This document shows positions 23,164-33,861 of a stretch of DNA of 64,000 bases, one piece after another. Source of the DNA: Septoria linicola (lineage: Eukaryota > Ascomycota > Dothideomycetes > Mycosphaerellales > Mycosphaerellaceae). Within the stretch, counting starts at the first letter, position 1; each line of letters opens with the position of its first letter. The position numbers and the translations under genes were made by a program. Location: NCBI GenBank assembly GCA_024114885.1, contig CP099422.1, forward strand, positions 1,178,001 to 1,242,000. The letters run 5' to 3'. Under the pieces are notes generated by a model. It searched no databases and had not been told where the DNA came from. It was given only the letters and a program-made list of their open reading frames with translations.

Positions 23164-23665
23164 GGCTAGTGAGTAAGGTGGTCTAGCGGTCGGTTCAGGT
23201 TGATAATGATCGAGTTGGACAAAGTCGAGTTTGTCTGAAGAGAGCAGAGAAGATGTCGTGCAGCGCCAACGAGAGAGAAATGCGAGTCGGCGTGGGCGGC
23301 GCCAAGCACTGTTTCTTCCGCCCGGCTGAACGTCGGCAGAAGCCAGAAAGCTTCAATTCCTGCTGACCTCGAAGCCTCGGGTCGCGTGGTAGGCCATTGG
23401 CGAAACACATGCCAACCAGTCTCTGCTTTCGCGACCAGGCATCCTGATCATTCTGTCTGCGACTGACTGTCGGGTGTGCTGGCAGAGAGCAGCCTCATCA
23501 CTTGCTGCTGTCGTGTCGCGTGGACCATGCTCTGGAAGTCTACCAGATCCGAGTGTGGAGCCAGAGTTTGTAGCGAGCCGTGAATGAGCGTTTTCCCATC
23601 TTCGCGAAGAAAAGTAGACTCGCTCCAGATTTGCAGTGGGATTGTGCCTTGGGAAATTTCTCAAG
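23164..23665. promoter_or_regulatory. Divergent promoter region RPL12 / SulP
   Basis: 502 bp separating the minus-strand RPL12 start from the plus-strand SulP start. Both promoters must lie here. Short overlapping frames inside are treated as chance. No TATA box or named operator was identified with confidence. Confidence 0.55.
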
Positions 23666-26570
23666 ATGGCGTCGAATACTCCGTCATCCGAGCCGACGTC
23701 GAGCAGCAGTTCTGGCAAGAATGTCGCGTCTGATGGCAGACCGCGAAGTCCCAGCAGTCCCACGAGTCCAGGCACGCAGTCGCGTCCGAGTTACCAGCAA
23801 CACCGCCCGAACCAACCCTCGCAGCTGAGGTTGTCGCATATGCCGTCCACCTCGCCCGAAGATCAAAGAGCACAGCCCGGCTTGGAAGCAGACGGCATTC
23901 ACCCACAAGACCACGAACCGGCGGCAGTAACAGACACAGATGCTACTCACCAGCAAGGTGCCATTGAGGGCGCGGATGAGACCCCCAACGCAGCAACAGC
24001 ACTGCTAGAACGATACAACAAGGATAGCGAGTACACGATCCGTCCTCGTCAAGGGAGAGGGTATGGCAGCTTCGCCAGCACATATGCCGAGACTGTCAAC
24101 AGTTTCGAGCAAAGTCGACCAAGCCTAGGTGGTCGTTATGTCACGTCGGATGATGTGAACGGGCAGACTGGGAACGGGCTAGTTGAGCATCTGCCCGACT
24201 CTGTGACTGAAGGCCTGTTGGGCAAGTCCAAAGCACGGGGGACCACATCTTGGCTACGAAGACGAGCTGGCATAAAAAAGAAGAGATTAATGTGTGTTCA
24301 TCCTACTCTACTAACATTGCTGAGCTTGAAGCTATTCAAAGTAATACACTCGATATTTCATTGTGCTGATATGTTGGTAGGTACATCAATTACTATATTC
24401 CATTCACGAACTGGATTCAACAGTATAGATGGGGCTTCGTGAAGGGCGACTTGATTTCGGCCATCACGATGGCTTCCTTCTACGTTCCCATGGCGCTCTC
24501 GTACGCAAGTAATCTGAGCCACATGCCACCGATCAATGGCCTCTACGCTTTCGTCTTCAATCCATTCCTATACGCAATACTCGGCACATGCCCCCAAATG
24601 GTGGTTGGCCCCGAAGCTGCTGGATCGCTGCTTACTGGCAGTGTGGTAGCGGAGGCCATCAAAGCCGGCCACTTTGCCGATGATGATGGAGTAAAGGCAG
24701 CCCAGGTCGGTGGTATGGTCACTGGCATGGCTGGTGCATTCATCCTCGTGGCCGGTATACTCAGACTGGGCTTCCTCGACAGTGTGCTCTCTCGACCCTT
24801 CCTGCGTGGATTCATCAGCAGCATTGGTCTTGTCATCTTCATCAATCAGCTTCTGCCTGAAATGGGCCTCGACAAAGCCGCTGAGCACTCCGTCCGCGCA
24901 CATGGCTCGCCCCTAGACGCTCTTATGTTCATTAGCGATCATCGTCACGACATTCACAAGACCACCGCTGCCATCAGCTTCAGTGCTGTCGCTGTGATCT
25001 TATTCCTGCGAGAGATGAAGCGCCGTCTCCAACCACTGCCGAAGTTGAGCTGGGTCGTGTACATCCCAGATCGATTCATCATTGTCGTCCTCTCAGCAGT
25101 CTTTGCGTGGCGCTACGACTGGCAGGGACAAGGAGTAGATATTCTGGGCGACATCAGACCTCCAGCTGGAGTCCAGATATTTGAGCCCCACTGGCCATTT
25201 GCGGCAGACAACTTCAAACATGTCAGTGATGCTTTCGAGACGGCTTTCATCATTGCACTGCTTGGATTTTTCGAAAGTTGTGTTGCCGCGAAGAGTCTCG
25301 GCAGTGGTAATGTGAAAACAGAAGTGGTGCAGAAGACACGAAAAGACGGCACGATTGAAGAAGTTGAGGAAAGTGATGGCATCCGCGGCATCAGCGTCTC
25401 CTCAAATCGCGAGCTCGTCGCACTTGGTGTTGCCAACATCGTTGGCGGCGCCTTTATGGCTATACCAGCTTTCGGAGGCTACGGCCGAAGCAAGATCAAC
25501 GCAAGCACGGGAGCCAGGACACCCATGAGCAGCATTTTCTTGTCGCTCATCACGGTCCTCTGCACTGTATTCCTGCTGCCATACTTCTATTACATCCCGG
25601 TAAGTGGTTCGAGCCCTACTCAGTTGCTCCGCTGACACGTTCATAGAAAGGAGTGCTCTCAGCAATGATTACGGTCGTCTCCATCTCCCTTCTCGAGGAG
25701 GCCCCCCACGATATCCTCTTCTTCTGGCGTATCGGCGGATATATCGAGCTCTTCCTCATGCTGCTCGTATTCCTCACCACCTTCTTCGTGTCTCTTCGAG
25801 GCGGCATCATCGTCGGCATCATCTTCTCCCTCATCCGGCTCATGAAACACGCGACACGACCACGCGTTCAGATTCTCGGTCGCGTTCCTGGAACTCGCGA
25901 ATTTGAGAACGCAGAAGTCCTCGCACAAGAAGGCCACATTGAGATGATCCCTAACAGCCTTATTGTCAAGATCCCCGAGCCACTGACTTTCGCCAATACT
26001 GGCTCTCTCAAGGACCGACTGAAACGCCTCGAAGACCACGGAACAGCTTACGCACACCCAGCTCTCCCATCCGTGCGAAGCTCAAAACACAACAAGAACA
26101 TCATCTTTGACATCCACGGCGTAACAGGAATGGACTACGCCGCCGCGCAAGTTCTCGTAGAAATCGTAAAAGACTACAAAGAACGAGGAACTGGTGTATA
26201 TTTCTGTCGCATCCCTTCGAAAAAGTCCAAAGTTTGGGCATTGTTCGAGAAGGCTGGCATCGTAGACCTGTGTGGTGGAGAACATAACTTCTACCGATCT
26301 GTGGACGAGGCGTTGCGAGCGACGGAGAAGAGGGGTATGGGAACGTTTCATGATTATATCGAGGGCACGGCGGGCGAAGGAAGCTCAACAGCAGGAGCAG
26401 AGGGGAGTGGTGGATCGAGTATGGCGCATGTGATTGACGGAACAAGGACGCCGCCACTGGATGATGCAGCGAGTTTCACACAGGATGAAGGTGGACCGGG
26501 GTTGTCTAGAAGGACGTCCGGGAGAGCTTATGGGGAGGCAGATGTTGAGGGCGGATTCAGTCGTGGGTAA
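23666..26570 (+). CDS. SulP-family sulfate permease with STAS domain
   Basis: Exons 23666-24291, 24381-25599 and 25647-26570 (introns of 89 and 47 nt) give 922 aa. A Ser/Pro/Gln-rich cytosolic N-terminus of ~205 residues precedes the SulP transmembrane core (YIPFTNWIQQYRWGFVKGDLISAITMASFYVPMALSYA split over exons 1-2; TCPQMVVGPEAAGSLLTG; SRPFLRGFISSIGLVIF). The STAS domain lies at about residues 690-850 (NIIFDIHGVTGMDYAAAQVL). SulP proteins move sulfate or other anions. The long N-terminus and overall order fit the YPR003C-like fungal branch, placed on internal membranes in yeast, rather than the plasma-membrane Sul1/Sul2 branch. Substrate and location are therefore inferred. The ATG at 23666 is the first ATG in the frame. 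Confidence 0.92.
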
Positions 26571-26692
26571 CAGTGTCAGTGATGGGAAAGTGTCGTAAGC
26601 TATGGTCGTCTCGAGCATCAAGACTCACGTGTCGTGAACACATGGCTCATTGTGCCTATACTTCTATGAAATAAGCCGACAATTATCTGGAT

Positions 26693-27601
26693 CTATTGAA
26701 GAGCCTCCAAAGCCGACATCTGCTTTTCGACAGCAGTCCGCCTCGTACCCAAGTCAACAATATTCCCAAGACCTTCCAAGTAAAAGTTACCAGCAATTGG
26801 CCCAGTCAGGTTGTTGTTCTTGACGTAGTCCAAAAGCGGGAAGCGAGCTCGCAGACCAGGCAGGTTCTGGAGCATTGGTGGTGGAACGTAGTTTGGTGGC
26901 TGGCGGTAGATCAAGAAGGTGTACTTGTGAGGAGCGACTGAGAGAGGTGTTGGGAACATGTATGGTGCGACTGTGATGCGGTTCTGAGAAGGCAGATTAG
27001 TGATTTATTCGAGCAGGATGACTGATGTTTCTGGTTACCTGGCCGCCGACACACTCTGCTTGTGCGTCTGAGATAATCAAGTGCAGGAATGGCGACAAAA
27101 TTGGCAGCTCGGAGTTTGGCGCATCTGGATCGGCCATGATCAGGCTGTACTTTGTCTTTGCGGGATCTGCAGCAGAGGTCAGCAGCAAGTCCAAGAAAAG
27201 CGATCGTTCTATTCGAACATACCAAAGCCAGGCTCAGCAGTGAAGCTGAATGTAGGCTGAGAAATCGTCTCTGTCATCAATGTCAGCACACGCCTGTCTA
27301 CTCCATCACCTCAGACTCATGCCTTACCCAAAGTGGAGAACTTGTTTCCCAACTCAACAGCCTTATTGGCATAAGATACGCTCAACGCCGAGACAGGCCG
27401 AAAGTCCGGGATCAAGTTCGCATTCGCAGGGTTGAAGGCTGCAGGAGTCGCTGGGATGATCTCCTCTCGAAGGAAAGCATTTCGTGCTCTGGACAGCTCA
27501 GCTGGCGTAGCGATACGGCATGTCTGGCGCTCCTCAAGAGCAGCCTCTGGAAGAGCAGCGGCGCTGACCGTGGCAGCGAGGGCAAGAATGGAGAACAACA
27601 T
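26693..27601 (-). CDS. Secreted PEBP-like protein
   Basis: Four exons (27601-27328, 27270-27223, 27166-27039, 26983-26693; introns of 55-57 nt) give 246 aa in a continuous frame. Residues 1-~18 (MLFSILALAATVSAAA) are a signal peptide. The mature part shows the phosphatidylethanolamine-binding protein core: YSLIMADPDAP, a LHLIISD strand, and PHKYTFLIYRQP near the ligand pocket. PEBP proteins bind anionic ligands or phospholipid head groups and can inhibit proteases (carboxypeptidase Y inhibitor Tfs1) or kinases. Secreted fungal members have no settled role. There is no GPI signal or transmembrane tail at the C-terminus. The join between exons 1 and 2 (STLE/TISQPTFSF) was chosen because it keeps frame and restores the QPTFSFTAEPGFG strand. 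Confidence 0.83.
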
Positions 27602-28187
27602 ATTGACAATGGGTAGAACACAACTTGTGTACTAGAAATAGCAGGCGAAAGTAGGCACTTAGCATATATATCAAAGGCCTTGTGCTACATGTGCAGCCCG
27701 CGGGGAAACTTGCCCTGACGCCAATTCGGTCAACGGCGTGTTGAGACTCAAATCTCAAAGGAGTGATCCTCGGATGTGACGTCCGCGGTTGCTTTATAGA
27801 GAGTAGATCTACGCGCCTCTATGCTTGATCAAGTTTAATGTATGCTTGGCAAGCTCTGTTAAGCATTGAGATGAGGAAACAAACCAAATGCGAAGAAGGC
27901 GGCTCTGTGCTGGCAAGCAGCAGCGTGAACTCTCGGAGGATGGTCCTTGATGAGCATGAAGTGATCTGGAAAAGGAAAAGGTGCGCCGAGGCTGAGTGTC
28001 TCATACAACAGTCAGGTAAGCGTCTTGCCTTCTTGACCCAAATTGTACTGTACTTTTCACTGTGCTTGTTTGATGTCCCTCCGCGACTTGTGTTAGTAGA
28101 CTTGCTGTCTCGATGCTGGTGCTCGCGGTCTTCACGAGGTTTGCTCAATAATGGTATCGAAGCCACTCAGCCGTCTTTCTACCAAGT

Positions 28188-28217
28188 AGTGCTGCTCAGT
28201 GCTGCTTAGTGCTGCTT
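28188..28217. repeat. Three tandem copies of AGTGCTGCTY
   Basis: Three adjacent decamers (AGTGCTGCTC, AGTGCTGCTT, AGTGCTGCTT) between the PEBP-like and RING genes. A simple minisatellite seed with no apparent coding role. Confidence 0.9.
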
Positions 28218-28375
28218 GCAACAACAGCTACTTCTCGTGCAGCCTGAGAGACACGTTCACATGTACTTATGGCGCTGCATCAAGTTGTCCGGCAAGTTGT
28301 CGCTCAGGAACATCCGAAAGGGCAGCTGAGCTCTTTGGGGACCGCCTCAGGCTGTACGTGGTGCCAGCTTTCAAG

Positions 28376-28405
28376 GCGTGTCGTGTCGTGTCGTGTTGTG
28401 TCGTG
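28376..28405. repeat. TCGTG pentanucleotide repeat, six units
   Basis: Six consecutive pentamers; four are TCGTG and two carry one change each (GCGTG, TTGTG). Intergenic microsatellite. Confidence 0.92.
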
Positions 28406-29012
28406 CCGGCACTGCCAGCACAAGCTCTGCTTTCTCGAATGTTCTCACTGGGCTGTGCAGTCATTTCCACCAACGTGCCTTGGACGAGTCACCTTACGTT
28501 GTGAAATGTCGACTTCCGAATCGCCAATTGCCATGACCTGATCTTTTGATATTCACATCCTCCTGCTCAGTTTCCAAAACAGGCTCATTGCCGCTGCACC
28601 TCCGATACTCTTGTGCTTCATTCACGTGGCTCGTGCATGTGGATTGACGTCATCAGATCCGTGCCAATCTTGCTCCGATTCAATCACGCGAGCCAACACG
28701 CGCCTCAAACGAACTGCACATTTGGATATCAATTGTGATCGGTAACGGTCTGGGGGACTGCTTCCAATTCTGGCTCCATTTAAAACGAGAATCGAGGAAG
28801 CACATCACACATAAGGCAACAGCGACACAAAGGAACTATAGGAATTTGCAGAGGCCCGCTTTCTGACAAAGCGCAAACACCTGCTGCTCGATCGACAAAC
28901 ACTCTGGCATGCGCACCTGAGCATCAACCTCTGCACAAGACGAATTGCCAGACCGCATACATCTGCGGAGCATTTGCTCCTCCAATAATTCCTAGTCGAC
29001 CACATCGATATC

Positions 29013-30485
29013 ATGTCCGGCAACCCACAGCAGCGACCTGGCGAGCGGGAAGTGGTTTACTGTCATCAGTGCGAGAACGAGTGGTATCGCGACGAACATG
29101 GCTTAGTATGTCCTGAATGTCAGGGCGACTTTGTCGAGGTGATAGAGGCGAACAATGATCCTCGCGAAGAGGCTCCAGATGTCAATGATTTTGGCGGCCT
29201 CGCACCAGATCCTGATGAGGACGACATCGCCCATCTTGGTGGGTGGCGGGCTAATGGGCCTGGGCAGCCTCCGGGCGCTCACTACCACGGCACGTTCAAT
29301 CGAAACATCACATTGCAGCCCGGTCAAGGCTTGGATGCGCAAGGGCAAGGCCCGGGCCTCATGAGCCTGATAGGGCAAGCCCTGGGCCCAGCGCTTCAAG
29401 GCATACTGGGTGGTGCACAGCAGCAGCAGGAGCAGCAGCCTGTACAAGGCCAGCAGCGAGCGCAGCGTGAGGAGGGCGATCATACTGGACAACCGCAATC
29501 GCCACGAGGTGGCAATGGCACTACCACGCATCACGGTGGCAGGCCTGGATTCTCCTACACCATAACGACATCGACACAGTCGAATTTTGGCCCGAGGAAT
29601 GCTGGTCAGCCTCAGCCGCCTCAACGTCAGCCTGAACCTCTCGACCGCATGATGACTCAAATGTTCATGAACATTGGTGCCTTGCCTGGGCACAATCATC
29701 CCCACCACCACAACCATCCTCATCATCACGGCGGAGGGGGAATCATCTTTGGGATGCCTGCAGGTCCTCCCGGCCAGCATCCTGGTGACGAAGGCGGCAT
29801 GCCCGGAGGTCCCATGGGGTTCAATGGTATCTTCCAGCTGCTCGGTGGACTTGGCATCCCAGGTAATGGAGTTGCTGGCGACCACGTCTACACACAGGAA
29901 GGTCTTGACAGGATTATAACGCAGCTCATGGAGCAGCATCAAGCTGGCAATGCACCGCCACCCGCATCCGAAGAGGCGATTGAATCCCTGCCGAGGCGCA
30001 AAATCACCGAGAAAGACTTTGGCGATGGCGGAAAAGCAGACTGCTCGATTTGCATGGACGAGGCTGAAGTTGGGTCTGAGGTCACGGAACTGCCGTGTCA
30101 TCACTGGTTCCACCACGATTGCATCAAGGCGTGGTTGATAGAGCATGATACCTGCCCACATTGTCGACAGGGCATCACGCCCAAAGAGAGCAACGACTCG
30201 GCCAATCGTTCTCGACAGCCAGGCCAGGCACCAATGCATGATATGCACTCTCCAGAATATCAGCGCTCGCGTGTCCCTGGTGAGTATCCTTTCCCTCACC
30301 AGGGCTCTGATGCTGGCGCAAGCGGCACTTCAGGCGCAAGTGACGAGAGACGTAGTGCGAGTCCTCGAGCTGAGCGTAACGGTGGCATGTTTTCGCGAAT
30401 GCGCGAAGCTTTCTCTCCTCGCGACGCTCCTTCGAACGACACTGGCGGCAACAGCAATAACGAGGATCAGAAGACTTCACGATAG
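29013..30485 (+). CDS. RING-H2 E3 ubiquitin ligase with N-terminal zinc ribbon
   Basis: 490 aa, one exon. Cys17, 20, 33 and 36 form an N-terminal zinc ribbon (VYCHQCENEW...LVCPECQGDF), and the RING-H2 domain spans residues 344-384 (CSICMDEAEVG...LPCHHWFHHDCIKAWL...CPHC). The ribbon + distal RING layout is that of the RNF115/RNF126 family, which ubiquitinates mislocalised or BAG6-bound clients and cargo receptors in animals. The middle is Gly/Gln/His-rich and disordered. The C-terminal ~100 residues are Ser/Asn-rich. An upstream leader of ~200 bp is consistent with ATG 29013 as the start. The E3 role is strong; substrates are unknown. Confidence 0.92.
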   Translation: MSGNPQQRPGEREVVYCHQCENEWYRDEHGLVCPECQGDFVEVIEANNDPREEAPDVNDFGGLAPDPDEDDIAHLGGWRANGPGQPPGAHYHGTFNRNITLQPGQGLDAQGQGPGLMSLIGQALGPALQGILGGAQQQQEQQPVQGQQRAQREEGDHTGQPQSPRGGNGTTTHHGGRPGFSYTITTSTQSNFGPRNAGQPQPPQRQPEPLDRMMTQMFMNIGALPGHNHPHHHNHPHHHGGGGIIFGMPAGPPGQHPGDEGGMPGGPMGFNGIFQLLGGLGIPGNGVAGDHVYTQEGLDRIITQLMEQHQAGNAPPPASEEAIESLPRRKITEKDFGDGGKADCSICMDEAEVGSEVTELPCHHWFHHDCIKAWLIEHDTCPHCRQGITPKESNDSANRSRQPGQAPMHDMHSPEYQRSRVPGEYPFPHQGSDAGASGTSGASDERRSASPRAERNGGMFSRMREAFSPRDAPSNDTGGNSNNEDQKTSR

Positions 30486-32936
30486 TCGCATTTGGGAAGG
30501 AATGGATCAGTGGCGGTAATGTCCCGCTACTTGTATAGCATCATGGCTCACGTTCTTTGTACTATAGATGATAGCGTTTCGGAAGCGAGCACGACAGCGA
30601 CGAGGCGCCAACGGTTCTCGGCGTTCATGATTAGGACGACACGGCCCTTGCGACCACGACATAGAGATTCTTCTGCATATGAGTATGTCATGCAGGAATC
30701 AAACAAGCTTCATTATCTGATTGATCGCGTTCATCTTCACATTCAGTCGACGGGCTAACAGTTTTGAATCCTTAGCTACAGAATCTACGAGTGGAATGTG
30801 GCCAATTCCTTTCACGACTATCCAGGACCGTGGCGACGAGTCATCAACAAGCCGGTCAATGCTTTGCGTCTGAGCGTATTGCTACCAGTGCTGGATCCGC
30901 TCGTTGCGCATCTATCATTTCGAGGAGCGTTGCGATCTGATTGTTGTGCAGTGGCTAGACTTCTGAGGTTGAGAGACCAGTACTGCGAACGGCATCATCC
31001 GGCTCCTCCTGCTGTGCTTCACCGTGGGGAGGTAGCTTGCAGGCTTCTGGAAAGGTCTAGAAGAAGGGTCGTAATCGCTACCATTCGGCCTAAGTTTCGA
31101 ACAAGGATCGAGCGGAGGACCGCTAGTTTGAACGATGCATTACTGCTGCATATAATGCCAGGTACTGGCGGGCTAAAGGTCGACTACATTGGCAACTGCG
31201 AGAACAGAGCTGCCCGGGGCCGGAATGCTAGGGGCGAGGTGAATACTGGAGAACTCCTTCGTGTTCCTGATAAGGCATATTAAGCCACGACGCGAGATCA
31301 GCCAATGAGCACGATGTGACCTAGGATACTGGCCCAGCTATACAGAGTACTTCTCTTGGCGACCTATACTATACGTTTGCGAGCGCGTACCTTCCCATTC
31401 GAGCAACACCGCGATGTGCGCTGTCTGTACACTAGTGCTGTCGTGCTGGTGTGCTGGCGGCTCGAAACCTGCATACCGTCGAGTATCGATATCGCGGAGG
31501 ACGTCTCGCACCATAGTCAGTCAATCAGTCATTCATGCGTAGACATGGGTTAGGACGGAACGTGGTTCGCAATGTTGACAAGGCTTGCTTATCAATCCTG
31601 GTCCGCCACCTTACCATCTAGCGATTTTGCTCGTTCGTCTTCAGCCTTGCGATTCTGTTTCTGCGATCTACATTTTTCCACGAAGTAGCAAGGTCTCAGC
31701 AATCAGCTTGATCATAGACAAGCAAGACCGCGCTCAGGTTCTCGGTCGTCGTGCTTTTCCCGTGCATCGTGTCTTGTCGTTTTTGCTTCGTACAAGCCCG
31801 CTCTGGCTTGTCGCTTACAAGATCATGTCAAGCACAGCTGCTATCTGAGACTAACATACAGCTGTCGCAGTAGCGCCATAGATCTAAGCGACACCTGCCT
31901 TTTGGGGGTGGTGTAGCCGGGCAGAGTTGCATCTGAGGTCTGCAAAGATCGACAACCATGCTGCTTGGCAGTGCCTCCGGCCTTCTTCATTCGTCGTCGC
32001 ATCTTTCGCAGCCACAACGCCATCCGTGCCGATGCCTGACCAACATTGATGGATTGATGGGCATGTACCTTGATGGCAGTGCTCGCAGATATATGAGAGC
32101 ATCTCTGTTCGTGCGACAGACTTGTTCTGACAGGTCAGAAGTACCAAGAGCCTGTTTCACGCGTTCGGCGCGTGGCTTCTCGTGCTACGCGACCACTGAC
32201 GACGTCCTCCTGATCCGGTCATCAAGCTGTTCCCCGAACCGAGAACCAGTCAGTGGGCTCAAAGAACATATCTGCGGCTAGCTACTTCATCCACCACTCA
32301 CCGGACAAGATACCACAAGTAGCGCTTCGGGCTTCGCCTCTACTCTCCTCTGCACCGCAGATCTATGCACTGAAATGAAAGGACCTGGCGGCACAATTTG
32401 TACACGCGGGCCAAACAACCACACATGACAGGCAGCGACCTTCCGCTTTATCAACATTAGATATCTGCCAAGCAGACCGGCTCCCTGCAGGCGGCTTCAC
32501 GCTCGCCTACAATGTGCAAGTCACCTACCTGGCACGGTTCCTGACTGGTGGCTTGATAGCAATTAAGCTTCTCCTTCCCACCTTCGAGGGCTGCATGATG
32601 GCTTCTAGCATGTCTTGGCTGCTGTGGCGGATTGATGATCATTTACAGCACCTTTGATAGCAAACACCTGTGCAAGCATGCTGGCTGGCCCAGGGCGATC
32701 ATTTACGCCTGCCGTTTCTGGACTTGTGCTGCGAGAGACGGCATGAGTAGTGATACTACAGTGGATCTCTGCTCCGATGGGTTGCAGGGCTGCTGTTGTG
32801 GGTGGTGAGTTGGTTAGTATAAAGTGTGAGGTTTGTTCCTCTCTACATGTAGAAGAGCCATCAAGGTCAACATTCCAATTCATTCACTCACCTGTACCGC
32901 TCCACTAGGCTAAAACACTCCCGGCAGTCCTTCAAG
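30486..32936. other. Gene-poor interval between RING E3 and metalloprotease
   Basis: 2.45 kb. It contains one doubtful plus-strand frame (30798-31283, listed separately) and smaller frames without domains. No repeat, tRNA or transposon similarity was seen. The last ~150 bp are presumably the metalloprotease promoter and leader. Confidence 0.5.
30798..31283 (+). CDS. Doubtful hypothetical ORF (161 codons)
   Basis: An open frame with an Arg- and Leu-rich product (segments ALRLSVLLPVLDPLV, RRVVIATIRPKF, LLLHIMPGTGG). No family is recognised. No competing frame of similar length exists on the minus strand here, and the frame fills an otherwise empty interval, which argues mildly for a real gene. 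The arginine-rich composition argues mildly for a chance frame in GC-rich DNA. It could be the 3' exon of a spliced transcript, since an acceptor-like TTTTGAATCCTTAG lies upstream. Confidence 0.25.
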   Translation: MANSFHDYPGPWRRVINKPVNALRLSVLLPVLDPLVAHLSFRGALRSDCCAVARLLRLRDQYCERHHPAPPAVLHRGEVACRLLERSRRRVVIATIRPKFRTRIERRTASLNDALLLHIMPGTGGLKVDYIGNCENRAARGRNARGEVNTGELLRVPDKAY

Positions 32937-33729
32937 ATGCTCTCCTCGCTCTTCGCTCTCGTGGCCGCGGCTGGTCTTGCCTCCGCCGACCTCATTCGAT
33001 GTGGTACCAGCGAGCCAAATGCCACACACAAGGCTGAGATGAACGAGGCCTTCTTCGCTGCAGACATCAGCCGTGTCGTTGCTCAGGCAGTCTCTGTCAA
33101 CACATACGTTCACATCGTCACCACGTCGGCAAAGTCCGGACGATACACCCGGGCCCAAGCAGAGGAGCAGATGCGTGTGATGAACGATGCCTATTCTTCG
33201 TAAGCGGCCCCTCCCAATAGCCGAAGTGTGTCAGCTAACAGTATACAGTTTCGGCATCTCTTTCAATACCCAAGCCATCGACATCACCGTCAACAACGCC
33301 TGGGCAGCCGCCGGCCAAGGAAGCTCGGCCGAACGTCAAATGAAGCAGAACCTCCGTCAAGGATCATACGCAGACCTTAACCTGTACTTCCTGTCTGATC
33401 TAGGTGGAGGCTTGCTCGGCTTCTGCTACTTCCCTCTCGCCAGGCCAACTTCGTCCGACAGAATTCTCGATGGTTGCATCAACCTTGCAGGCAGTCTTCC
33501 AGGCGGGGATGCCACCAACTATGATGAGGGCTACACTGCTGTTCACGAGTCTGGCCACTGGTTCGGTCTCTACCACGTCTTCCAGGGACAGTCCTGCACG
33601 GGCTCTGGTGATCAAGTCAGCGATACCCCAATTCAACGGAATGCTACCCGTGGATGCCCGGCAAGCCAGGACTCGTGCCCTAACGCTGCTGGCGTCGACT
33701 CTATCAATAACTATATGGATTTTGAGTAA
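32937..33729 (+). CDS. Secreted M43 (pappalysin-like) metalloprotease, C-terminus displaced
   Basis: Exons 32937-33199 and 33249-33729 (intron of 49 nt) give 247 aa ending MDFE-stop. Residues 1-~18 are a signal peptide (MLSSLFALVAAAGLASA). The zinc site HESGHWFGLYH matches the M43 pattern HExxHxxGxxH, followed by the Met-turn region NNYMDF. Family members are secreted endopeptidases (fungal MEP1 type) of about 270-300 aa. The expected last segment (DSYDRCMYEFTTGQ..., ending at 33861) is present after an intron-like gap but in a frame that no GT-AG pair joins to exon 2, because one extra nucleotide remains. The intact open frame therefore stops early and loses a conserved Cys. The cause may be a real frameshift, an assembly error or a non-canonical splice. 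Confidence 0.85.
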
Positions 33730-33772
33730 CACTGTACAGACGCATTTGGATTATAAGCTAATAATTTTGCAG

Positions 33773-33861
33773 ATTCCTACGACCGGTGCATGTATGAATT
33801 CACCACTGGACAATCTCAACGAGCAAACGCCATCTACTCTCAGTACCGTGCCGGAAAGTAG
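33773..33861 (+). pseudogene. Out-of-frame last exon of the M43 metalloprotease
   Basis: After a TTTTGCAG acceptor the sequence encodes a family-typical M43 C-terminus (SYDRCMYEFTTGQ, then QYRAGK-stop at 33861). It cannot be joined in frame to the upstream exon by canonical splicing: donor GTAACA at 33726 leaves GA, while this exon needs a single preceding base. All other AG acceptors in the gap are in the same phase. It is listed separately as evidence for the damaged or unusual end of this gene. Confidence 0.6.

Larger units (their letters stand above)
27602..29012. other. Intergenic between PEBP-like gene and RING E3 gene
   Basis: 1.4 kb forming the divergent upstream region of both genes. 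It contains two short tandem repeats (28188-28217 and 28376-28405). The last ~200 bp before the RING gene are probably its 5' leader. Frames here are short and without domains. Confidence 0.55.

Noticed and set aside
29103..30299. 398-codon minus-strand frame
   Set aside because: It is antisense to the RING E3 gene, which has perfect Cys/His zinc spacing; the antisense product has no recognisable domain.
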